From NCBI GenBank assembly GCA_024681795.1, contig JAILAD010000088.1:33852-97851 (forward strand): 64,000 bases of DNA, in the 5' to 3' direction. The position numbers were made by a program, and so were the translations under genes. Position 1 is the stretch's first letter, and every line of letters begins with the position of its first letter. This DNA comes from Lachnospiraceae bacterium. GTDB taxonomy: Bacteria; Bacillota; Clostridia; Lachnospirales; Lachnospiraceae. Shown one piece after another: positions 18,496 through 27,046 of the stretch. A model generated the notes under the pieces. The model did no database searches and was not told the origin of the DNA. It saw only the letters and a list, made by a program, of their open reading frames with translations.

Positions 18496-19698
18496 ATGAG
18501 AAAAAGTAAACTTGTAACTGGTATTTTAATCGGTGTGCTGGCCGGTGCCACGATTCTTGCATCCGGTTGTAAAGGCGGAAAAAACGGAAGCAGCGAAACT
18601 TCTTCCGAACCCGGCGTAATCAATTTGAATCCCACCACTTCCGAGGGCGGCAATACAACTCCGGATCCTTCCGTAGCAAACGCAACCGTTACCTTCCCGG
18701 AAGATGACAACGAACTTCCCGAAGGACTGAAAGAGGAAGACTGCTACAGAAGCGAGCTGACCAACCTCTGGACGGACAAGGCAATTCAGAACCAGCGTCC
18801 CTGTGCAATCATGGTGGACAACGAAATAACCGCTCTGGATCACTACGGATTAAACCAGGCAGATATTGTTTATGAAATGATGAATTCCACCGCAAACGGA
18901 CGTGTTACCCGTCTGATGGCAATCGTAAAAGACTGGCAGCATCTGGATCAGTTCGGCTCCATCCGAAGCACCCGTCCCACCAACGTTATTCTGGCAGGCG
19001 AATACAATGCAATCCTGGTACACGACGGTGGTCCTTTCTACATCAACGAATACATTGCAAAGCCTTACTGCAACCACTTAAGCGGCGGTTTCGCAAGATT
19101 TTCCAACGGTAAGGCAATGGAATTCACCGAGTATGTTACCAGTGATACCTACAACAATCCTACTACCGGCAGAAGCTATGACGGTCTGATTTCCAGAATT
19201 GAAGCCGCAGGATTTTCCAAGGATTACAACAGCTACTATCAGGGCGTTCATTTTACCTTTAACGATGAAACCTCCGGTTTACATGACCACGGCGGAGATG
19301 CGGATGCTAAAGACATTTACCTTCCTCATCCTCATAACCACTCCGAGCTTCACTACAACGAAGAAACCAGAGAATATGAGTACAGAGAGTACAACATGGA
19401 TCACATCGATCCCCTCGACGGAAACAAGGTTATGTCCTTTGACAATGTCATCTTACAGCAGACCGGTTACATGATTTACGACCCGAACGGATACATGATT
19501 TACGACGTTGTAAACGAAAGCACCGGATACTATATTACCAAAGGAAAATGCATCAATATCAAATGGAGCAAAGCCAGCGAGACCGCTCTTACCAAGTACT
19601 TTGACGTAGAGACCGGAACCGAACTGAAGTTAAATACCGGTAAGACTTATATCTCACTGATTCCGAACGATGTATGGGACGATGTAGTTTTTGAATAA
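18496..19698 (+). CDS. DUF3048 (YerB-like) lipoprotein
   Basis: Lipobox ILASGC; RPCAIMVDNE, QADIVYEMMNSTANGRVTRLMAIVKD, GSIRSTRPTNVILAGEYNAILVHDGG. Start with RBS GGAGG. Confidence 0.88.
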   Translation: MRKSKLVTGILIGVLAGATILASGCKGGKNGSSETSSEPGVINLNPTTSEGGNTTPDPSVANATVTFPEDDNELPEGLKEEDCYRSELTNLWTDKAIQNQRPCAIMVDNEITALDHYGLNQADIVYEMMNSTANGRVTRLMAIVKDWQHLDQFGSIRSTRPTNVILAGEYNAILVHDGGPFYINEYIAKPYCNHLSGGFARFSNGKAMEFTEYVTSDTYNNPTTGRSYDGLISRIEAAGFSKDYNSYYQGVHFTFNDETSGLHDHGGDADAKDIYLPHPHNHSELHYNEETREYEYREYNMDHIDPLDGNKVMSFDNVILQQTGYMIYDPNGYMIYDVVNESTGYYITKGKCINIKWSKASETALTKYFDVETGTELKLNTGKTYISLIPNDVWDDVVFE

Positions 19699-19768
19699 TT
19701 TCGGAAAAAGCGTAACACCAATTTAAAACGATTTGATTCTTATTGAAAATTGATTCTTAATATAATTA

Positions 19769-19798
19769 AAAAATCCACGGCGCGTCCGTGGATTTTTT
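19769..19798 (+). terminator. Intrinsic terminator
   Basis: AAAAATCCACGG-CGCG-CCGTGGATTTTTT. Confidence 0.85.
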
Positions 19799-19832
19799 AT
19801 GTCTCATTTTGTATCTCCGTTTTTTTAATATT

Positions 19833-20606
19833 TCATTCAAGTTTTAAATGAATCTCTCCGCTTGCAAGACGTTCCGTACTGCCGTCAGACAATGTGACCA
19901 GAAGACTTCCGTCCTCTTCGATTCCGCTTGCAAGACCGGATTTTTCCTCCTGATTCTGCTTATAATAACTCACTTTTCTGCCGATCACCAAAGATATTTT
20001 CCGGTATTCTTCAATAATCGAGGCACGATAATCTGCCGCCTCGCATTTTTCAAAAAATTCCGTAAGGCGGGTCCCCACATAATTTAGGATATTCTGCTTA
20101 ATGCCGTTTAACTCTTCTTCTTTGAAATTTCCGATGCCGGATGCGATATCCCGGATTTCCTCCGGAAAATCGGCGGTGGTTAAATTAATGCCGATTCCCA
20201 CGATAATGCCCGTTGCATCCTCCGCAACCGCGGCCTCTGCCAGGATTCCACAGACTTTTTTTCCGTTCACGTAAATATCATTCACCCATTTGATTCCGGC
20301 ATCCGCACCCGTATACTTTCTTAGTGCACCGGCCACAAAAACCGCTGCCGCGGTAGTGACAAAAATCCGATCCCTAAACTCTTCTTTCTTCCCCACGGAA
20401 TGCAGGTAGGAAAAATAAATGCCGGTATCCGCCGGGGAATAAAACGCCCTGTTGTTCCGGCCTTTGCCGGCTGTCTGTTCATCCGCCCGGAAAAGAACCG
20501 GCTTTCTTTCACCGCGATTTAGAAAAAATCGTTTTGCTTCTTCGTTTGTGGAATCGATTGAACGATAATGAATGATTTCAAAATCCCGGTTTGTACTTTC
20601 AGACAT
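19833..20606 (-). CDS. birA: Biotin--[acetyl-CoA-carboxylase] ligase
   Basis: SIDSTNEEAKRF, ADEQTAGKGRNNRAFYSP, GIKWVNDIYVNGKKVCGILAE, GIGINL. Confidence 0.9.
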   Translation of the reverse strand: MSESTNRDFEIIHYRSIDSTNEEAKRFFLNRGERKPVLFRADEQTAGKGRNNRAFYSPADTGIYFSYLHSVGKKEEFRDRIFVTTAAAVFVAGALRKYTGADAGIKWVNDIYVNGKKVCGILAEAAVAEDATGIIVGIGINLTTADFPEEIRDIASGIGNFKEEELNGIKQNILNYVGTRLTEFFEKCEAADYRASIIEEYRKISLVIGRKVSYYKQNQEEKSGLASGIEEDGSLLVTLSDGSTERLASGEIHLKLE

Positions 20607-20681
20607 GTGTGACATCTCTCTTCCTGATTTTTTTCGTTCCCGGAACGATTCCGGCATTATAACCCGGCCGTAAGGATTTTT

Positions 20682-21461
20682 TCACGATTCAAAAAAGCCG
20701 AAATCATCCATAAATTCAAGGGATTTCCGTTGCCTTTCAAGCGGCGTGGTCTCAATCAGAATCGTAGCATCCGGGAAATACTCTTTTTTCAGTTTCAAAA
20801 ATTTTTTCCAGTCGATTACGCCCTCGCCGACCGCAAGGTGCAAATCATTCTCACCGTCATTGTCGTTAATGTGTACATGACGGATAAACGGTGCAAGTTC
20901 CTTTACCCAGACGCTCACCGCGGTTCTTGAAATATAGGCGTGCGCGTAATCCAGGCAGACTCCGAAATTGTCGACATCCGCCATTCTTTCCGCCAGTTTT
21001 CTAAGCGTATCGGGTTCCTGGTCAAACATATTCTCCATATAAACGTTGATATCCGGGTATTCCTCGCAGATTTCACGGAAAAACATCTCCGTTTTAACGC
21101 TCCAGTTGTCGAGATACACCCGTGCAGTCAGGAAAGGCTCGTAATTTGTGTGAAAAATCACGCCCTGTGCATGCACTCTTTTTGCGATTTCCATACTTTC
21201 CCTGATTCGCTGCTGTGAAATGCGGACGATGTTTTCGTCTTCACTGAAGACTAAAACGTCAAAGAAATCGCCGTGCGAGGTCAGTATGTCCGGCATATCC
21301 GTTTCGTCGTACAGCTTTGCGATACGCTCACATTTTTCCTTGTTGTCCAGCATCTTCGGCGTAAAGAAATCATTAAATTCAAACCCCAGATTGTACTGTT
21401 TGGAAAGAGCAACACTTTCCTCAATGTGATGCCTGTCCGGTATGATTAAGTATTTTGACAT
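20682..21461 (-). CDS. TIM-barrel sugar phosphate isomerase/epimerase-like protein
   Basis: VYMENMFDQEPDTLRKLAERM...VCLDYAHAYISR...HVHINDNDGENDLHLAVGEGVIDW. Confidence 0.85.
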   Translation of the reverse strand: MSKYLIIPDRHHIEESVALSKQYNLGFEFNDFFTPKMLDNKEKCERIAKLYDETDMPDILTSHGDFFDVLVFSEDENIVRISQQRIRESMEIAKRVHAQGVIFHTNYEPFLTARVYLDNWSVKTEMFFREICEEYPDINVYMENMFDQEPDTLRKLAERMADVDNFGVCLDYAHAYISRTAVSVWVKELAPFIRHVHINDNDGENDLHLAVGEGVIDWKKFLKLKKEYFPDATILIETTPLERQRKSLEFMDDFGFFES

Positions 21462-21474
21462 AAGCCTTACCCCC

Positions 21475-23295
21475 CTATAGCTCATTTCCGACAGTTTCAC
21501 CGTCGATGCCGGTCAGTTCGTACACGAAGAGGCCCTTCGATTTCCCTTTCAGCGGAATCTCACCGATCGGAGTTGCGGTTACCCCTTTATCCTTTACGCG
21601 TTCGTAAAGTACCTGCGAAATCAGTACTTGTCCGGGTTTTGCATTCGCCTCAAGTCTGGCTGCGGTATTGACCGTATCTCCGATTGCCGTATAATCCATA
21701 CGGAAATCGCATCCGATATTTCCGACGACCGCAGGTCCGCAGTTGACACCGACACCGAATGTAACTTTCTTTCCGAAACGTTCCCGGCAGGACTCTTCAA
21801 GCGCTTTCGCGCCGGCCACGATATCCTTTGCGGTCCGGATTGCCTGGAGTTCATAATCCTCTAAATCAAACGGTGCATTGAAAACCGCCATGGTTGCATC
21901 GCCGATAAATTTATCAAGCGTTCCGCTGTTTTTAAAAATCGAGTTCGTGGTCAGGTTCAGATACTCGTTTAAAATCTCCACAACCTGTTCAGGCTCCAGA
22001 CTTTCGGAAAGCGGGGTAAATCCGCGGATGTCAACAAACAGAACCGCTATATCCCTTGTCTCGCCTCCGAGCTTGATTTCATATTGTCCGGATTTCATAA
22101 TCCCGTCCACCACCTGCGGCGCCACGTATTTGCGGAATACCGATGCTATTCTTCTCTTTGAAATAAATTCGGTTAAATAATTGATAATTACCGAAAGCAG
22201 GAAATCCACCGAGAGGAAAATCAGAAAATACACTACCGGCAAAATCAAATCCTGTTTCGTATAAAGGAAGATTCCGAGGAACACCGTTCCGGCAGCAAGA
22301 ACCACAAATACCGGAATGGAAACCTTTAATTTTGTTTTCCAGAACAGAATCAGAATTCCGGTCACCAGAATTCCCGTTATAAGGGAAAAAAACAATCTGT
22401 CCACGGGAAGCGGAAATGTTCTGTCCATAAAACTCTGCAGAATGTTGGCATTGATTTCCACTCCGAACATTTCGTCTGCGGAATTCGGCACGGAAAACTG
22501 GTCCTGAAGGCCGTTTGCATACGCTCCGACCAAAACGATACAGTCCGTAAACACTCTCGGATCCACATGTCCCTCGACTACGTCAACTAATGAAATTGCC
22601 TCGTAATCAAAAGGTTTTCCCGCATAATAAAGCCACTGGCTGCCTGTTTTATCAAGTGCCGACACCACCGGTTCGGTCCCTTTTCTTTCACAAAGTTTCC
22701 GGTAAACGGAATAGGAAAAGGAATACATCATATTACCGTCTGCATCAAGGTATGTCGGACGTACCCTTCTTACAATTCCGTCCGAATCGGCAGAAACATT
22801 TGCGTATCCGGTCGTAACTTCATCCCCGGTAAACGGTTTCTCCAGCATGTTGATATATGCGTCGTCAATCCGTTCTTTTCCGTCCGGACCTTTTACCACC
22901 CTGGAATCAAAATCAATGTGGGATGCAAAAACGACGTTTCCGTTTTTCAGTGCGGCCTCTTTCAGCGCCGCATCCCCTTCCGGTGTCATTTCACTCACAA
23001 ACAGAATATCAAAGCCGACAACGGCGGGATACTCACCCATGATATCGAGCAGTTTGGCATAAATGCTTCTGTCCCAGGTTCCGAAAGGTCCGTATGTATT
23101 TAATGTTTTTTCGTCGATTGCGATAATCTTGATACTCTGATTGACACCCCTGGCGCGCTGGTACAGCTTATCCTTATAAAGGTTGTCAAAAGAATAAAAA
23201 ACGTCATTATAGCAAAACAGGAAGGCCAATAATCCCAGCAGAACCGCCGCCAGCCAGACCATTCCCCTGTGTATGATTTTTTTCCAGTTTTTCAT
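21475..23295 (-). CDS. CHASE2-domain class III adenylate/guanylate cyclase
   Basis: N-terminal TM plus CHASE2 (IKIIAIDEKTLNTYGPFGTWDRSIYAKLLD), 3 TM, then AVLFVDIRGFTPLSESLEPEQVVEILNEYL and GVGVNCGPAVVGNIG. Confidence 0.92.
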   Translation of the reverse strand: MKNWKKIIHRGMVWLAAVLLGLLAFLFCYNDVFYSFDNLYKDKLYQRARGVNQSIKIIAIDEKTLNTYGPFGTWDRSIYAKLLDIMGEYPAVVGFDILFVSEMTPEGDAALKEAALKNGNVVFASHIDFDSRVVKGPDGKERIDDAYINMLEKPFTGDEVTTGYANVSADSDGIVRRVRPTYLDADGNMMYSFSYSVYRKLCERKGTEPVVSALDKTGSQWLYYAGKPFDYEAISLVDVVEGHVDPRVFTDCIVLVGAYANGLQDQFSVPNSADEMFGVEINANILQSFMDRTFPLPVDRLFFSLITGILVTGILILFWKTKLKVSIPVFVVLAAGTVFLGIFLYTKQDLILPVVYFLIFLSVDFLLSVIINYLTEFISKRRIASVFRKYVAPQVVDGIMKSGQYEIKLGGETRDIAVLFVDIRGFTPLSESLEPEQVVEILNEYLNLTTNSIFKNSGTLDKFIGDATMAVFNAPFDLEDYELQAIRTAKDIVAGAKALEESCRERFGKKVTFGVGVNCGPAVVGNIGCDFRMDYTAIGDTVNTAARLEANAKPGQVLISQVLYERVKDKGVTATPIGEIPLKGKSKGLFVYELTGIDGETVGNEL

Positions 23296-23411
23296 AGATT
23301 CCCCCACGGGTTTTCTCTCTGTTTTGAACAAAAACTCCTCTTTTATGTTATCAAAATTTCTTATTTTTGAAAAGGCACTATCAAAACCGTTTCCCGATAT
23401 GGTAAAATACC

Positions 23412-23447
23412 TTCATACGGTACCTTAATTATTACGTACGGTATGAA
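23412..23447. promoter_or_regulatory. Imperfect inverted repeat just upstream of the GAF-GGDEF gene
   Basis: TTCATACGGTAC - 12 nt - GTACGGTATGAA (one mismatch), abutting the RBS AAAGGGGA. Confidence 0.45.
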
Positions 23448-23458
23448 AGGGGAACTAT

Positions 23459-24514
23459 ATGGATCAACAGAAATACTTATCCAGCGATGAACTTTTAGAG
23501 AAAATTTTTTACTACATGTCCCGTCTTTTCGAGGAAAAAGAACTCTCCACCACTCTTTTCCTTTTAACGGACCTCGGAAAAACACTCGTAAATTCGGACC
23601 GTGCAAGCTTCTGGTTCTGGGACCGCAGAAAGCACGTTATCTGGACGCTCGCGGCACTCGGCACCGATACGATTTCCATTCCGGAAAATTCCGGCCTCGT
23701 CGGCGCTTCCATGCAGGGAAACGAAGTGTTAATCATCAACGACCCTTATAACGATCCGAGATTCAATCCCGAAGTGGATAAAAGTACCGGGTATCTTACC
23801 AAATCCATTCTGACCATGCCCGTTACCAACTCGGACGGCAAGGTTATCGGCGCCTACCAGGCAGTCAATAAAATCAATACGGACGGAAGCGACGGTCAGT
23901 TTACCGATGAAGACGTAAAACGACTTTCCCTTGCGACCGCATTCTGCGGAAGAAGTCTTGAATCCTATATGCTTTACAACGAAGCCATGGAGGATCCGCT
24001 GACCGGTCTGCGTAACCGCCGCGGTCTGCATGCACATTATGAACGACGGATTGCCACGCTTCGCATTTTTGAAAAAGCATCCATCATTATGTGTGATATC
24101 GACCATTTCAAGCGCGTCAACGATACCTACGGACACAATGCAGGCGATGAAGTGTTAAGACATGTTGCCAACACGCTTTCTTCTTCCATCCGCATTGACG
24201 ACGGAGCTTTCCGCTGGGGCGGTGAGGAATTCATTCTTCTGCTTCCGCACAGAGGCATGGAGGAAAGTACCGAATTTGCAGAAGAACTCCGTAAACAGAT
24301 TGAAGGCGATGTGATTACGTTTGAGGGAACGGATATTAAGATTACGATGAGTTTCGGTGTCAGTGAAATCAATCCGGAACTGACCACGGAAGAAAACGTG
24401 GAAGCCGTGGATGCAAAGCTTTACTATGCAAAGGAACACGGAAGAAACCGCGTCGTAAATACCATTCCGGAAGAAGATGCTAACGGCTCTTCAGAAGAGA
24501 ATGCAGAACCGTAG
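23459..24514 (+). CDS. GAF-GGDEF diguanylate cyclase
   Basis: GAF-like region followed by DPLTGLRNRRGL...IIMCDIDHFKRVNDTYGHNAGDEVLR...RWGGEEFILLLP (GGEEF active site). Confidence 0.93.
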   Translation: MDQQKYLSSDELLEKIFYYMSRLFEEKELSTTLFLLTDLGKTLVNSDRASFWFWDRRKHVIWTLAALGTDTISIPENSGLVGASMQGNEVLIINDPYNDPRFNPEVDKSTGYLTKSILTMPVTNSDGKVIGAYQAVNKINTDGSDGQFTDEDVKRLSLATAFCGRSLESYMLYNEAMEDPLTGLRNRRGLHAHYERRIATLRIFEKASIIMCDIDHFKRVNDTYGHNAGDEVLRHVANTLSSSIRIDDGAFRWGGEEFILLLPHRGMEESTEFAEELRKQIEGDVITFEGTDIKITMSFGVSEINPELTTEENVEAVDAKLYYAKEHGRNRVVNTIPEEDANGSSEENAEP

Positions 24515-25934
24515 TTTTGCAAAACAGATAAGCAATTACCATCACCACTACCATAAGGGCGCGGTAAGTAAAGAAATAATGCACGTATGCGTGATTTGAC
24601 AGAATCAGAAATCTGGCAATCGGAACCAGTGCAAGAACAAGATATGCCGGGAAGAAGGAATTTTCCTTCTTCCCTTTTTTATGATTGTCTTTTTTATGAT
24701 TGCCGGCTTTATGATTGTCGGCTTTATGATTCAGCACTTCCCTGTCACGCAGGAAAAACCATGCAATGTAAAGAACGGCCGGCGCTCCGAACAGAATCAG
24801 ACGTACCGTATTTCCCGATGTGTCGTTCGGAATCCCGTAAAGACATGCAAAATTTCTCTCAAACAAAACGGCAAGACGTGCCAGGGGACCAACCGTCTCA
24901 GACGCAAGGTTTCCGGTTTCGCGCACGGCACCGACGGTACGTTCCGCAACGGAAGAAAGTGCGATACGCACCTCCTCCGGCCCCAGAAAGGCAGCGCATA
25001 AGCCCCATTTTAACAAAAACATAAAAGCATAACCTGCAAGCCAGAAAAGTCCGGTTCGAAGAAGGAATAACCACGGTGAATCCGTATTTCCTTTCTCACC
25101 CTCTTTTCGAATCACTACAGGCTTATTTCGGCCTTTTTCGAGTAGGTACAGGGAAACAAACGCCGGAATCGTAAAAGTCGCCGTTTCGGCCGTAAGGAAG
25201 TCAAAAAAGCAGGTCAGAATTCCCGCTGCAAGGAAAACCGCTTCGGGCGCAAAAAAGTGCTCCGGTTTCTTTTCATTCCTGCTCATTATCAGGTATATCA
25301 CGAACGAAAATACGGTTACGAAAAGACAGACAAATGCGTATTCAAAACAGGTGTATCCGAACAGTATTTTTCCGGCGATGACGCCGAACAGATACGGCAC
25401 TGCAAGCATATATTCCTTCCTGATTACCAAAAATACAATCCATGCAAGATTGAGTGCGGTTCCGATTACAAAGAACAGCACCCTCATTCCGGAAACCTCG
25501 GTAAACATCAGAAGAAGCCGGATTACCGCGGCTCCTCCGTGCCAGTATCTGGAATATGTAAGATTTCCCGGTGCATCCTCACATACCGCTCTCTTAAATC
25601 CCTCGTCTGCATTTTCGAACGAATCCGTATCCTGTGTATAGCGGGCTTCCAGAATACGGATTGCCGCATTTTCCCGGGCTGATGTATTGCCGAGCTGATA
25701 GGCGATTCCGCATGAAACGACATCCGCATAGTTGTCCCTCTTTACCGCTTCCTGTTTTTTAACAAGCATTTCGAAGAGGTTCTTGGAAGTAAAATACATT
25801 GCACTCTTCTCTGCATTTTCCTTAATCCTGCTTTGCGGAATCAAAGACGACACAAGAAGGAGTCCAATGCAGCCGATGACCGCAAGGACTCCCGTAATCA
25901 GTATTTGTAAATTTTTTTTCAAACTGCTTTTCAA
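24480..25934 (-). CDS. Polytopic membrane protein of unknown function
   Basis: About 10 hydrophobic segments; His/Asn/Lys repeat NHKADNHKAGNHKKDNHKKGKK. Overlaps the convergent GGDEF gene end by 35 bp. Confidence 0.75.
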   Translation of the reverse strand: MKSSLKKNLQILITGVLAVIGCIGLLLVSSLIPQSRIKENAEKSAMYFTSKNLFEMLVKKQEAVKRDNYADVVSCGIAYQLGNTSARENAAIRILEARYTQDTDSFENADEGFKRAVCEDAPGNLTYSRYWHGGAAVIRLLLMFTEVSGMRVLFFVIGTALNLAWIVFLVIRKEYMLAVPYLFGVIAGKILFGYTCFEYAFVCLFVTVFSFVIYLIMSRNEKKPEHFFAPEAVFLAAGILTCFFDFLTAETATFTIPAFVSLYLLEKGRNKPVVIRKEGEKGNTDSPWLFLLRTGLFWLAGYAFMFLLKWGLCAAFLGPEEVRIALSSVAERTVGAVRETGNLASETVGPLARLAVLFERNFACLYGIPNDTSGNTVRLILFGAPAVLYIAWFFLRDREVLNHKADNHKAGNHKKDNHKKGKKENSFFPAYLVLALVPIARFLILSNHAYVHYFFTYRALMVVVMVIAYLFCKTTVLHSLLKSR

Positions 25935-26000
25935 AAAATGAAGCCGTTCCTTTTTCTTTGTATTTCGTATCGACCGGTGATTCTTACACCGTTTTTTCGG

Positions 26001-27017
26001 TTATTCTTCCACCCAGTAAACCAGGGTATCCGTATTAACCGGTTCTAAAAAATCAACATCCCAGTGACCGTTCTTCGTCGGTCTGAGCGAAGGTTTCGAC
26101 ACAATTTCTCCCTTTGAAACGGTCTGCGTACCGAATACGTCCGTACCGTACATAAAGGTCACCATGCAGTCCTTTTTCTCAATCAGCTGCACCTGCAAAT
26201 CTTCAACGGTTATGACCATTTTTCCGCTTCCCGTTGCAATATCCTTAAAGAATTCAATGGTAACCGCCGGGAAGGTTGCCGGATCGATTCCCGTAATCTC
26301 CTTAATAATACAACTGTCAGAGTCACTGCCGCCGATTAAAACATCGGTATTCTCGTCGAACTCTATCGGATCGCCGATCGGGTTTCCGTGTTCGTCATGA
26401 AGTGTAACCAAGACCTTTCCTTCCGTAACGGTAAGTCTGGTAATCGTATTTAAGCCCTTGATTCCGGATGCATCAAGCGTCTTTGCCATGAAGAGCATGG
26501 ACGGCTGAATTGCACTGCTTTCCAAAACCTTCTTAATGGTTTCAACATCCGTTACTTCCACACGGAAGGACGTACCGCGGACAACCATGGTAGAGTTCGG
26601 TGTATTGACTTCATACGTGGAATTTGCGCTTAAATCATTCTGAATTTCACAGGTCAGCGCACCCCTGGTCAGTTCAATCCGGCTTCTGGAGTCCTTTGCG
26701 GTTCCTTCCGCCACGATTGAAAAGTCCGTATTCTGTTCCACATATGCCAGTTTGTCCTCGTCCATCATCAGAACAAGGCTTGAGTTTCCGTCTACATGAA
26801 CCGCATCGCCGCTCTGAAGAGCCATTCCGACATATGCTTCCAAGTCGTCAATATCCCCTCTGGCAACAATACAATGCCCTTCCGCCTTCATTACCTTGAT
26901 GACACGGTAACTGTCAGTCTGTTTTCCTTTCAGGAGAAAAATTGCAGCAATAACTCCTGCAATGACCAGTATGCCTCCTGCAACTCCTCCTATGATGATT
27001 CCTGTTTTTTTGTTCAT
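26001..27017 (-). CDS. FecR-domain protein with C-terminal InlB B-repeat-like (flg_new) segment
   Basis: N-terminal TM; GMALQSGDAVHVDGNSSLVLMMDEDKLAYVEQNTDF...EVNTPNSTMVVRGTSFRVEV typical of FecR; C-terminal VTFMYGTDVFGTQTVSKGEIVSKPSLRPTKNGHWDVDFLEPV. Confidence 0.8.
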   Translation of the reverse strand: MNKKTGIIIGGVAGGILVIAGVIAAIFLLKGKQTDSYRVIKVMKAEGHCIVARGDIDDLEAYVGMALQSGDAVHVDGNSSLVLMMDEDKLAYVEQNTDFSIVAEGTAKDSRSRIELTRGALTCEIQNDLSANSTYEVNTPNSTMVVRGTSFRVEVTDVETIKKVLESSAIQPSMLFMAKTLDASGIKGLNTITRLTVTEGKVLVTLHDEHGNPIGDPIEFDENTDVLIGGSDSDSCIIKEITGIDPATFPAVTIEFFKDIATGSGKMVITVEDLQVQLIEKKDCMVTFMYGTDVFGTQTVSKGEIVSKPSLRPTKNGHWDVDFLEPVNTDTLVYWVEE

Positions 27018-27046
27018 TTTATTCCCCGTATCTTTTATAATCCGCT

